From positions 1 through 59,821 of IMG/VR virus record IMGVR_UViG_3300045996_001015: a stretch of DNA of 59,821 nucleotides, one strand, 5' to 3'. Source of the stretch: a virus. The notes below the pieces were generated by a model. That model ran no database searches. It was given only the letters and a program-made list of their open reading frames with translations, and was not told the DNA's origin. Both the position numbers and the translations under genes were made by a program. This document shows, piece after piece, positions 6,849-15,592 of this stretch; position 1 is the first letter of the stretch; the number at the start of each line of letters is the position of its first letter.

Positions 6849-9457
6849 GCCCCCTTGCCGGTGCTGTAAAACCCGACTTCATAAATCTTCGTGAAGTCTG
6901 ATTTCTGAACGCCTTGCAATTCGAGCGAGATAAAGCGATGCGTCAACATTTCGGAATCGCGATGCCCGCCGTAGCGATGCTTCACCCAGCCCGCTTGCGT
7001 CTTTCCAGCCGCAACCAGGGACTTCATATTTACGACCGCATCGGCTGATCCGACTGTCGTAGTGATGTTGTTGCCAGTATTGGCAGAGACAGGAAAAACT
7101 TCTGGTGACGTATTGTTGTCGTAGTATCGTCGAATATCGAACGTCGCTGCTGCTGTCGTCGGCTCAAACAGGACTTCGATCCCTTCGTAAAATGCTTCGT
7201 TGCTGTTCCGTGATCCGGTAAACAGTTGGCCGGTTTTGATAGACCAAGGAATTCCACCAATCGAGTACACCGAAGTCGTGTCGGGCGATGTTGTCCAGGC
7301 AGTCTGAATGGTAACTTGGGTACTCGTTTGAGCCGTGATGTATCGTGTCTGTCCCTTGCCAGTGCCGCTGACGATCGTAATCGGCTGATCCAAGCAGTCT
7401 GTCGTAAATTGCGATAGAGTTGTGTCTGATAATGTTGTCGAACTGGACGCAGTTGCGGTTCCTGTGAAGTGCGTTGTCCCATCAAACGAATTTCCTCCGT
7501 TCACGGATTTCAAAACGAGACCGTTAATGCCGCCGTAATAGATCGTTCCAGGCACTCGATTGTCGAACGTGAATCCACACAGGCCAGGAGCGTAGTAGCC
7601 GAGATACCACGCATTGACTCGATTGTTAAATTCGAGCCAGTATTGCGGGTAAGTCACATCGTTGCTCATCGAGAAATGAAATCGCATGCAATCGTGATTT
7701 CGATCCGACGCTACAAATGCATATTCAAAATTGTTATTGTTCAGCAGAACAAGCCCGTCGTGCCAGTAATTCGCGATTGGATCGTCAATTTCTTGAATGC
7801 CGCTACCGCTACAAAGGTATGACCCGAAAGCATCGACCATGAAAAGCGAGTCTTCGTAGCGAGTCCAGCAGCGATTGTTCAGCAATCCGCGATTCGAGAT
7901 CAGGTTGGGAGTTGCGTCAATGACCGGCTGGCTGACGTAGCGGATTGAATAGAGGTGCGAACGTTGGGCAACGATTAAAGCATTGTTGTTTGGTGCGAGT
8001 CCGACAATCTCATCCGGCGTTTCGTGGTTCTCTTGAATGAGAAGCGAATTGCCGCGTGGCACGGAAAACGGTTCGTCTTGTGCCGAATAAAGGATCTCAT
8101 TTCGTGTTTTATGGTCTGGCTTGATTGTGTAACTTAGCCCAGAGGCAGTATTCGCAACGGCTTCGTCAACCGTGATCGACGTTGCACTCGCCGCCGTGAT
8201 CTCGTACGCCTGTGGTTCGCCAGCGATGTAAATCTTGCGACCAATGAACGTGCTCTTCCAGTTGGTTCCCGTTCCGGTGATTGTTGTGGTGCCATTGGTG
8301 GCAATGGTTCCGCTCGAGTAAACAGCGTGAACTGCATAAAACGCGCGATCCTGCTGAACGGCTCCCACACGATAGTAATTCGGCGGTGGGACAAAGCGAT
8401 TGGCAATATCTTCGTGGCCGTCGAGCGTCGTTAATTGAGTTGACTGATACCCTTCGACTGTGGCATCTGTGGCCGAGTCGTTATCGTACTGCGTGATTAC
8501 CCACGTTGCCGCCGATCCAGCCGAAGCGAAAGCGATATTGGTGTCTACCGTCGTGGCCGTGATAGCGGTGGGCTGATGCACGACGTTGTAGGTTGCTTCC
8601 GAGTTGCCAGACATCAAGAAACGCATTGCATTCACGATGCCGTGACCGGCTGGAAGCGTGAATTGGCAAAAACCGCCGTTGTTCGTGCAGCTCGTAACCG
8701 TGCCTGAGACCGGCAAGTACGATTGACTCGAAGGGCCGAGTCCGTTGAATTTGAGTTTGAAATAAGTGATCGATTGACCGGCAGTCGTGCGCCAAAGTTC
8801 AATTCTCTTAGCGCGGGCTTGCGATGGAAGCGTGAATTGCCACCGCATAATGTCGAGTGTTGCCGACGCAGTTGTGACAGGTGAGAAGATTGAGGGATTC
8901 GGGCCAAGAGTTCCATCCCCGAATTCGTCGAAATCTTCTGCGTCATCCGTGTAGCGATAGACGAACTGATATGAACCGTCCAGTCCGCTGGAACCGCCGA
9001 GATTCGTGATTGTTGGAGCGACTGTTGGCCCATCAATGCCGATGTATTCCAGGGCAGCCGTGTAGCCATCCCACTGAAATGGCTCATCGATTCCATTAAG
9101 CCCGACAAGCAGGCCGAGTCGAGTTTGGAAGAAACAAATGCAATGCTCCCCGTCGTAGCCAGTTCCGAGAGTGACGATTGAACCGCTGCTCTTACGCGCA
9201 ATGATCTTGCCGCTGGAAGTCTGGTAGACGTAATGCGTCCCGTTTGGGGCATCGAATCGAAACACTGAAATCACATTGTCGCTAGCAGTGCGAGTCCCGA
9301 ACGCAGAACGAATTCCATCACGACCTTGCAGCATCCCAGCTTTGCGGATCACAAGGTTTTGCTGATAGCGCATCGCCCCCTGCGGGATGTCGTGCGGGTC
9401 AGCATTCGACATCATTCCTTGAAAGTTGTTGACGTTTCGGAATGTTTGTGCGTCCAT
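6845..9457 (-). CDS. Tail nozzle/hub-like protein (870 aa)
   Basis: Large beta-rich protein that begins with a conserved-looking MDAQTFRNVNNFQGMMSNADPH-type region and continues with repeated beta-propeller-like segments. Size, fold and position just after the tail adaptor match the P22 gp10 / T7 gp12 class of tail nozzle proteins. It overlaps the next gene by 4 bp. The assignment is by architecture and gene order, not by a diagnostic motif. Confidence 0.55.
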   Translation of the reverse strand: MDAQTFRNVNNFQGMMSNADPHDIPQGAMRYQQNLVIRKAGMLQGRDGIRSAFGTRTASDNVISVFRFDAPNGTHYVYQTSSGKIIARKSSGSIVTLGTGYDGEHCICFFQTRLGLLVGLNGIDEPFQWDGYTAALEYIGIDGPTVAPTITNLGGSSGLDGSYQFVYRYTDDAEDFDEFGDGTLGPNPSIFSPVTTASATLDIMRWQFTLPSQARAKRIELWRTTAGQSITYFKLKFNGLGPSSQSYLPVSGTVTSCTNNGGFCQFTLPAGHGIVNAMRFLMSGNSEATYNVVHQPTAITATTVDTNIAFASAGSAATWVITQYDNDSATDATVEGYQSTQLTTLDGHEDIANRFVPPPNYYRVGAVQQDRAFYAVHAVYSSGTIATNGTTTITGTGTNWKSTFIGRKIYIAGEPQAYEITAASATSITVDEAVANTASGLSYTIKPDHKTRNEILYSAQDEPFSVPRGNSLLIQENHETPDEIVGLAPNNNALIVAQRSHLYSIRYVSQPVIDATPNLISNRGLLNNRCWTRYEDSLFMVDAFGSYLCSGSGIQEIDDPIANYWHDGLVLLNNNNFEYAFVASDRNHDCMRFHFSMSNDVTYPQYWLEFNNRVNAWYLGYYAPGLCGFTFDNRVPGTIYYGGINGLVLKSVNGGNSFDGTTHFTGTATASSSTTLSDTTLSQFTTDCLDQPITIVSGTGKGQTRYITAQTSTQVTIQTAWTTSPDTTSVYSIGGIPWSIKTGQLFTGSRNSNEAFYEGIEVLFEPTTAAATFDIRRYYDNNTSPEVFPVSANTGNNITTTVGSADAVVNMKSLVAAGKTQAGWVKHRYGGHRDSEMLTHRFISLELQGVQKSDFTKIYEVGFYSTGKGA

Positions 9458-10620
9458 TAGTGGGTTAAATCGGTGTCCACGTTCACGGTGTAATTGGCGT
9501 CACAGTAAGCGTCGTCGATAAGCGGAATTCCAGCCCGTGCGATGTCGGATTGACCATCAATCGCCCATGCGCCCAGCAATTCTTGTTGATACAAATCTTT
9601 GGCTCGCGCTAATGCAGCTGCGCTTGTGTTTCGAACCGATTCAATCTCGAATTCCACGCCGCGCCACATCGGGCTAATCATGCAATCGTCGATGTCGATC
9701 GGGTCGCTGACACGGAACTTCACACCGGAATAAGCCGCGACACTGGCTGAACCGATCGTGAGCGAAGTGGTGCTTGCCACTGCCTTGATCACGAATTCCT
9801 CGGTATATGGCTCTGCGCCGCCAAGTCCATCCGGTGAGGTTGTAGTACTGTCACAAACTCGCAAAACGCTGCCGATCATGCGTGAGCTAAACGACGTTCC
9901 CACGCCGGTCACTGTTGTGCCAGCAGCCGAGATCGAAAGCGTTCCTGTTGTTGATGCCGTTTCCTGTCCAGTCAGTCGCAATGGTCGTGCAGTGCGTCGA
10001 TAGAGAAAGACGTGCGGGGCGTTACTTGATGGCGCAGGATCAACCAGCAGAGCCTTACGGCCATATTTCGGATTCGTGCTACCTGCGATTGTCCAGCGGT
10101 TTGGCGTACCAACAGAAGCATAGTTTCGCTGCTGAGAGAACCAATCTTCTGGTGTAATGTATCCTTGCAGCCAGCCACCTGTGCTTGTGACGATGTACAA
10201 ATCCTGATAGTCGTCCGGCACTGCGTACTGAGCTTGAAATAGCTGATAGGCCGTTCCCGAAGCAATGTTATCGACCGGCGAATTCAACGCGGTGACAACA
10301 AGGTTCGACCCTGAAACACTCTCCACGTCGTACACGTCATTAGCAACGCGAATCTGTCCGTACTTCGCCCAAGATGGCCATGAGCCGCCCGTGATCGCGA
10401 ACGTGCGGGTCGAGGCCGTGTATGCAATCGTGCCGGTATCATAGAGGCCATTGAGATTGACGCGCCCAGCAACGATGTAGTATCGCCATCCGTGATTATT
10501 GGTCGTGAGTCGCTGGTAAGCGTTCAAAATCGCGCGACGGATTCGACTTGTGAGTTGATCGGCTGCCGATCCACCCAAGTAATCCGTTGCGTGTTCGATC
10601 ATGTCGCAGTATGTGAGCAT
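9457..10620 (-). CDS. Head-tail adaptor / tail tubular protein A-like (387 aa)
   Basis: The N-terminal helices (SRIRRAILNAYQRLTTNNHGWRY) and following beta domains resemble the adaptor proteins that sit between portal and nozzle in podoviruses. A beta insertion around 215-285 could be an Ig-like decoration. It sits between the portal-side gene and the nozzle gene and overlaps both neighbours by 1 nt. Confidence 0.55.
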   Translation of the reverse strand: MLTYCDMIEHATDYLGGSAADQLTSRIRRAILNAYQRLTTNNHGWRYYIVAGRVNLNGLYDTGTIAYTASTRTFAITGGSWPSWAKYGQIRVANDVYDVESVSGSNLVVTALNSPVDNIASGTAYQLFQAQYAVPDDYQDLYIVTSTGGWLQGYITPEDWFSQQRNYASVGTPNRWTIAGSTNPKYGRKALLVDPAPSSNAPHVFLYRRTARPLRLTGQETASTTGTLSISAAGTTVTGVGTSFSSRMIGSVLRVCDSTTTSPDGLGGAEPYTEEFVIKAVASTTSLTIGSASVAAYSGVKFRVSDPIDIDDCMISPMWRGVEFEIESVRNTSAAALARAKDLYQQELLGAWAIDGQSDIARAGIPLIDDAYCDANYTVNVDTDLTH

Positions 10621-11078
10621 CAGTCCCCCAGTTTCCTTCCGGCCTTTTTCATCTTCTTGACGTATCGCGAGTTATCCATCGGATCACGATCGGGTATTGC
10701 CCGTTGATGTTCGACTACGCCGTGAACGGTTTGGTTGCGAAGCTTGGCGACACTCTTGATATGCCCCTTCGGATCAGCAGACGGGATAAACGCCAGCGGG
10801 TCGCCGATGTCGTAAGCCAAGTTTGGTTCGTAAATGTCGCTGTTCTTTGGCTCGTATCCTTTTTCGCGAGCTGCTTTGATCAGGTGCCGAAACTGTGCAT
10901 CCGTGCCGTTGTAGGAGTCTCTTAGGTTGTGACGGCCAGCCAGGAATTCACGGTCGGTCGTTGCGTCCGGTGCTTTGCGCGTTTGAAGCATCTCGGCAAA
11001 TCGTGCTTGATCTTCCGGTGTGCTTTCCACGCCGACATACTTGCCGTTGACGATCTTTCCGATTGTTTTCGTGATCAT
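10620..11078 (-). CDS. Hypothetical protein next to portal (152 aa)
   Basis: Basic, hydrophilic, mostly helical protein with a Lys-rich C-terminus (YVKKMKKAGRK). It overlaps the portal stop by 4 bp, so it is co-translated with the head-tail genes. It could be a connector or assembly factor; nothing specific is recognised. Confidence 0.6.
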   Translation of the reverse strand: MITKTIGKIVNGKYVGVESTPEDQARFAEMLQTRKAPDATTDREFLAGRHNLRDSYNGTDAQFRHLIKAAREKGYEPKNSDIYEPNLAYDIGDPLAFIPSADPKGHIKSVAKLRNQTVHGVVEHQRAIPDRDPMDNSRYVKKMKKAGRKLGD

Positions 11079-13054
11079 GCTGCTACTCCATTCATCGGGG
11101 GTGCTTGGGGTTGTCCAGGCGGTATAGGTGCGCCTTGCTGCATTGGTTGTCCGGTTGCAGGATCAATCGGAGCTGGTGGCGGTGGATTCGGTAACATTAC
11201 GTCGCCGACTTTCATGTCATTCGCCTTGCCCCATTCGCGGACTAGCTCGTTGTATGCGTCGAAGTTGCCGAACGTCATTCCGTATTGGAACGCTTGTGGT
11301 GTCAGCATTTGCATTGCTTGACCGATATTCGCCACGTCACGATCTTTGTTTGGCTTGCGAGTTGAGCCAGCTTCGATCGAGACTTCGGCTTCGCGCAGAA
11401 CGTCCTCGACAGGTCGCGACATAATCAAGGTTTGCCAGAGCATTGAGCCGATTTCGCCCATCACTGGTTTGACATCTTCGGCAGTGATAAAAATCTGCGA
11501 GCAAACGCGCTCCATTTTTGCAACTTCTGTTTGCCATTCTTCCACCTTTGTTGCCATGTGGTCGGGTCGAACCGTCAACGCCTGTCGCTTCATAGCAGCG
11601 TCTTCCGCTGTGCGGCTCGTTGCGCCAGGGTTGTTGCCGTAGAGTAATTCCGAGAGCCCTACGCGCTTATCAAACGCCTCGGCGACACGATCAAGGATTT
11701 CGTAAAGATCGCGGTTCAATGGTGGGTGTTGCAGGAATTGAATCACTGCGCGAGGATCGGCGATTTCAAGCGGAATTCCGAAGACGGAGAGGTCCGTTCC
11801 GTTCTTCATCAATTCTTCAACTTTGTCTCGCATTGCTTCTGGGCAAGCAACGAAGTCTCGCGACGAACTGATAATGCGGTTCGGCAGAAAGCTCATGATC
11901 ACATTCATGAATTGCAGCTCAGCCATGCCAGGCGTGAGCGGAGCCATCGGCCAGCAGCTTCCAGGGACTTTGTTGAAGTCCAGCATCGCGACCGGCCAGC
12001 GTCCATCTTTCCAGTACGGAATTGGCCATGCGAAACGAGCCTTTAAGTCGTCTGAAGTGACAGGCTGTTCCGGTTTATCGAACACGTCATTTGGGCAATT
12101 GAAAACAACGTCGGCTTCGCAATCGGGAATCACGATAAACGCATGGTCGCCGACTATTTCATCAAGAGTTTTCAGTTCGGCGATTTGTTCATTGCTGTTA
12201 GCCAGCCGCGTTCCAACGCCACCATTGGAGTAGATTTTCCAGTAGACGATGCTGTCGAACGATTCACCGAGGTTTTTGCGAACGCCCTCTTCGTCGCGAG
12301 CCTTAGAATTCTCCGAGACTCCGTTCAAGGTGGACTTGAGAGCGTACTTCTTCGCCATTTCTTCCGTCACACCATACTGCTTATACTTCTTGACGAATTC
12401 CCACACGGAATGAACGCAGCGAATTGCAATCCATGATGCGCTCCATTCGGTTTCTGCATCGGGATCAATCACGAGGTCGTAAGGATTCAGGTAGAAGCCA
12501 CCAGTAAGCGTTCTCTCGCTCTCTGGGAATCGGTAGGGTTCGACAGTCAAGCAACCGCGTCCCTTCACTAGAGCGTCGATCGTAGCGAGTTCAGAGTGTC
12601 CTTTGAGTCCACCGCCAGCCTGTTCGCCAGGAGTGTAGTTCAACCACAATCCTTCGAGTCGTGAGACAAGATCGGATCGCTGCCGCTCGGCCTGCATTTG
12701 CATCTCGACTTGCTGCGCTTGCATTACGTCAGCCACGCCAAGAAACTGCATGTCGTTCGGGCCAAGTTCGAGCTTATCCTTCGACTTCACCGTGCGAGTC
12801 GGATTCTGCCAGAACAATGACGGGCCGTAGAGTGCAACGAATTCAAACGCCTTGGCGATCGTGAAATGAAACTTTGGTTTCACGCCGTTTTTGTTGTACT
12901 TTTCGGCGTGTTTGTCCTCCCACATCCATCCAGCAGCACCAGCAAAGAAGAGTTCGCATTGGCGCGCGTTGTCCAGCCAGGCTTTTCGTTTCTCGATGCC
13001 TTTTGTGATCTTCTCGCGCCATGCCTTGGCGATTGGTGCTAGTCGTTGACTCAT
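11075..13054 (-). CDS. Portal protein (659 aa)
   Basis: Forms the dodecameric DNA gate at the capsid vertex. The N-terminal helices, the wing region with LYGPSLFWQNPTRTV, and a long helical C-terminal half with R-rich and acidic segments fit P22/T7-type portals in size. The C-terminus is Pro-rich (PPPPAPIDP). The ATG at 13054 is preferred over the one at 13084 because it overlaps the preceding TGA as ATGA. It lies in the expected terminase-portal-tail order. Confidence 0.75.
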   Translation of the reverse strand: MSQRLAPIAKAWREKITKGIEKRKAWLDNARQCELFFAGAAGWMWEDKHAEKYNKNGVKPKFHFTIAKAFEFVALYGPSLFWQNPTRTVKSKDKLELGPNDMQFLGVADVMQAQQVEMQMQAERQRSDLVSRLEGLWLNYTPGEQAGGGLKGHSELATIDALVKGRGCLTVEPYRFPESERTLTGGFYLNPYDLVIDPDAETEWSASWIAIRCVHSVWEFVKKYKQYGVTEEMAKKYALKSTLNGVSENSKARDEEGVRKNLGESFDSIVYWKIYSNGGVGTRLANSNEQIAELKTLDEIVGDHAFIVIPDCEADVVFNCPNDVFDKPEQPVTSDDLKARFAWPIPYWKDGRWPVAMLDFNKVPGSCWPMAPLTPGMAELQFMNVIMSFLPNRIISSSRDFVACPEAMRDKVEELMKNGTDLSVFGIPLEIADPRAVIQFLQHPPLNRDLYEILDRVAEAFDKRVGLSELLYGNNPGATSRTAEDAAMKRQALTVRPDHMATKVEEWQTEVAKMERVCSQIFITAEDVKPVMGEIGSMLWQTLIMSRPVEDVLREAEVSIEAGSTRKPNKDRDVANIGQAMQMLTPQAFQYGMTFGNFDAYNELVREWGKANDMKVGDVMLPNPPPPAPIDPATGQPMQQGAPIPPGQPQAPPMNGVAA

Positions 13055-13356
13055 GATTTTTTGAACTCGTTTCGAAATGCCCATGTCGCTGACGTTGCAA
13101 TGCGAGCAGGGTACGTTTCAAAAAGTTTGTCTTTCCAGTGAACTGCACCGTCGATCGCCATGTGACCGGCCATTGTGCTGCCCGCCAGTTGCAATGCGTA
13201 ACCGCCGCAAATCTTCTGAACGATCAGCGGGATAGGGTCTGGGCCGCCGCGATTGTTAGCTTTCCAGCAATAAACGATGTCGCCTACGCGCATGTCTTGT
13301 AATTGTTTTTGAAATCGGGCGTTTGCTGCTGAGTCAGCTTTAGGATCGTCGGACAT
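13051..13356 (-). CDS. Hypothetical protein between terminase and portal (101 aa)
   Basis: A short beta-rich protein: MRVGDIVYCWK followed by VQKICGGYALQLAG reads like a small SH3-like barrel. GATGAGG lies just upstream of the ATG at 13356. Its conserved position suggests a packaging or head accessory role, which is inference. Confidence 0.55.
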   Translation of the reverse strand: MSDDPKADSAANARFQKQLQDMRVGDIVYCWKANNRGGPDPIPLIVQKICGGYALQLAGSTMAGHMAIDGAVHWKDKLFETYPARIATSATWAFRNEFKKS

Positions 13357-13362
13357 ATAACC

Positions 13363-15021
13363 TCATCGGGGTAAGGAGCTGGCCGCTGGGCCAAGGGTAA
13401 TTGCTTTCTGATTCAACTCTTCGCCGAACAGTTTTAGGTACAGTTCGTGTGAAGGGTTCGGAACCTCAAGCGGTCGGGGTGGAACGTAGTACGGGGCTGA
13501 TGCGGCGAGGTACGCCAACGCATCTTGTGCATGATTGTTTGCTGCAATCGGTTGATCGACTGCGAGCTTCCCCGCGCCGATTCTCCGCTTGTAGAGCGCG
13601 AATTCTCGCACAAGGTTGGGGCATGCTCCAAGGCAAAATCTTAACGTCGGGCCAAGGGCGGGTCGCTCGGCTAGCCACTCGCGCACAGTTGACGTTCTGG
13701 CCGCGATATTGTCGCTTCCACGGGTAAAAGCACTGCCGGTCATAATCGACTTGATTCCAGCCGCTTCAAAGGCCCGAACGTACTGCAAATAGATCGATTC
13801 GCCCGATCCGGCCTGCGTCACACGCGAACCGTGATCATCGATAATGAACGACTGGAACACATGGCTGCCCATTTTCTTCTTGACTTCGCGCGCCAAGATG
13901 CTGGCCGAGCAGTTTTTGATGTAAAGTTCGTCGTAGATGACGACGAACTTACCAACGTCGGGTGGTGGAACGGCTGCAAAGATCGCGGCACAAGTAGAAA
14001 ATCCAGGGTCGACCGAGATATACCGCGTCCAGCCATCGGGAACGCCGTTTGCGCAGTGAAGTTCGATCAAGTCGGACTCTTTGTTGCCGTATCGTGGCAG
14101 CCCGTGAATCTCTTTGCTGAACTGCGGATACATCAAAACCGAGTCGGTCGAGTATTCACCGAAGATGCGGGCTCGCTGCTCTTCCTCGGTCATGCCCTCC
14201 ATGTTTTTGCGCAATTCGTCGCGGTCGATATGCAGGTTGTCCATCTGGGTTAAGATGAACTCTTGCACGTCGGGGTTTTCACGGTCTTTCTGCTCTTCTG
14301 CCCGCGCGCTGATCTTCATCATTTCATCGTTCTGCATCTTCGGAAACGCAGTCCAGATCAGCTCACCCTTGCGGTCAGCGAGCCGCGATTCCATTTCCCG
14401 CGCCCAAGCAGGGTTATAGAGATCCTCATCAATGAGAATGAAGTCCACCGGATCGCCCATTGCCGGTTCAGCCATCGAGCCATAAGCGCGAATCTCCGTC
14501 CCGTTCATCGGGTGGTCTTTTCCGATATGCAACTTCACGACCGAGAATACATTCTCTTTCTTGTTATCCCAGCCCATGCTGTCGGGAACGATGAATTCTT
14601 GTGGGATGTACGGCGGTGCCAGCTCCGATTCCGCTTCACGGCCAGCATCTTCCTTCGTCCACGACTTAAATGTGCGCCACTTGCCGGTTGCTTTATCTTG
14701 AATGATCCTGAACGCGCCAGGCTTGAAGAGAAGACGATGAGCAACACGACCTATTGTGTCAGCATCATACGCGACGATGTAAATGAGAAGTGGCCGGTCA
14801 TTCGCGATACGCTTACGAGGATCGACGCCGGTAGCAATGCGAGCTAATTGTAGATAGCCGGTCACGCTCTTGCCTGCTCGATTACCTCCGCGTAGCAAGC
14901 GAATCTTGGCTCGGCTTTTCAGGAATCGTTCTTGTTCGGGCGTACCTTCATACAACAACAGTGGATTTTTAGCCCGCCTGTTTTCTTCGTTAATCAGTTG
15001 TTGTAGGCGTTCCTTGCTCAC
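13363..15021 (-). CDS. terL: Terminase large subunit
   Basis: The packaging motor ATPase and nuclease, 552 aa. Walker A is RGGNRAGKS (44-52) and Walker B is FILIDED (194-200). The C-terminal RNase H-like nuclease has acidic residues Asp338 (SVDPG), Asp395/Asp396 (IIDDHG) and Asp500 (HAQDALAYL). The gene is overlapped by the small-subunit candidate. A 19-bp sequence shared with the intergenic region at 5077 lies within it at 13625-13643. Confidence 0.93.
   Translation of the reverse strand: MSKERLQQLINEENRRAKNPLLLYEGTPEQERFLKSRAKIRLLRGGNRAGKSVTGYLQLARIATGVDPRKRIANDRPLLIYIVAYDADTIGRVAHRLLFKPGAFRIIQDKATGKWRTFKSWTKEDAGREAESELAPPYIPQEFIVPDSMGWDNKKENVFSVVKLHIGKDHPMNGTEIRAYGSMAEPAMGDPVDFILIDEDLYNPAWAREMESRLADRKGELIWTAFPKMQNDEMMKISARAEEQKDRENPDVQEFILTQMDNLHIDRDELRKNMEGMTEEEQRARIFGEYSTDSVLMYPQFSKEIHGLPRYGNKESDLIELHCANGVPDGWTRYISVDPGFSTCAAIFAAVPPPDVGKFVVIYDELYIKNCSASILAREVKKKMGSHVFQSFIIDDHGSRVTQAGSGESIYLQYVRAFEAAGIKSIMTGSAFTRGSDNIAARTSTVREWLAERPALGPTLRFCLGACPNLVREFALYKRRIGAGKLAVDQPIAANNHAQDALAYLAASAPYYVPPRPLEVPNPSHELYLKLFGEELNQKAITLGPAASSLPR
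13625..13643 (-). repeat. 19-bp exact repeat, copy 2 (inside terL)
   Basis: Identical to 5077-5095 on the same strand, but here it is part of the terL reading frame (codons for LRFCLGA). This makes a simple promoter explanation for both copies uncertain. Confidence 0.8.
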
Positions 15022-15592
15022 TTTCGATCACAATCCCAGCTTCTTGCTTGATGAATCCCATGACCATTTCCAGCGTTTCGTTTGACCGATCCTCGGCCAC
15101 CATTTGCAATAAGAGCATCATCTTCTCGGTTCGTAGTTGGTCGTCGGTAAGGCTTGCTACGTCCGGCGCGGTCGCTCTGTGAATGGTGCTGGCTTGAATG
15201 ATGTTCGTGATCGATCGGCAGGCATCGAGAACCTTCTTGCCGCCAGGGTCGTTCACCGAAGCCAAAACAACTTGGTCGTAGTAAAACTGTGCAAAGCCGT
15301 TCGAGCCGCCGAACTTCACTAACAACGATTCCAAGAACTCGCTGATATGCGGTGCATTGATCGGCTGCGCTAGCTTGCTCACCCCCGCGTGAAACTCGGC
15401 GATCTGCTTCTCGGTCTTCTTCTTGATGAGGGCTTCAACTTGCTCGCGCTTCCGACACTTGCCGCACAAATTGCTTGACCGCTGATGCGATCCGCTCTTT
15501 GGAAACTCGCTTAACGGAAACGCTCTCGCGCATCCCAGACAAATCTTCTCGTCGAGAATGGACAGCTCGGCAGTTGGTTCATTAGTTGGCAT
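14990..15592 (-). CDS. Putative terminase small subunit with N-terminal zinc finger (200 aa)
   Basis: CLGCARAFP...NLCGKCRKRE near residues 18-50 forms a C-x2-C...C-x2-C finger, followed by a helical C-terminal domain suited to oligomerisation. It lies directly upstream of terL and overlaps it by 32 bp, the standard place for terS. The ATG at 15592 was taken over a TTG 12 nt upstream. No close resemblance to a known TerS was recognised, so the name rests on position and DNA-binding character. Confidence 0.5.
   Translation of the reverse strand: MPTNEPTAELSILDEKICLGCARAFPLSEFPKSGSHQRSSNLCGKCRKREQVEALIKKKTEKQIAEFHAGVSKLAQPINAPHISEFLESLLVKFGGSNGFAQFYYDQVVLASVNDPGGKKVLDACRSITNIIQASTIHRATAPDVASLTDDQLRTEKMMLLLQMVAEDRSNETLEMVMGFIKQEAGIVIESEQGTPTTTD

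Noticed and set aside
14263-14847. Long rightward open frame opposite terL (194 codons)
   Set aside because: It lies wholly antisense to well-supported terL and shows no family features or ribosome-binding site.
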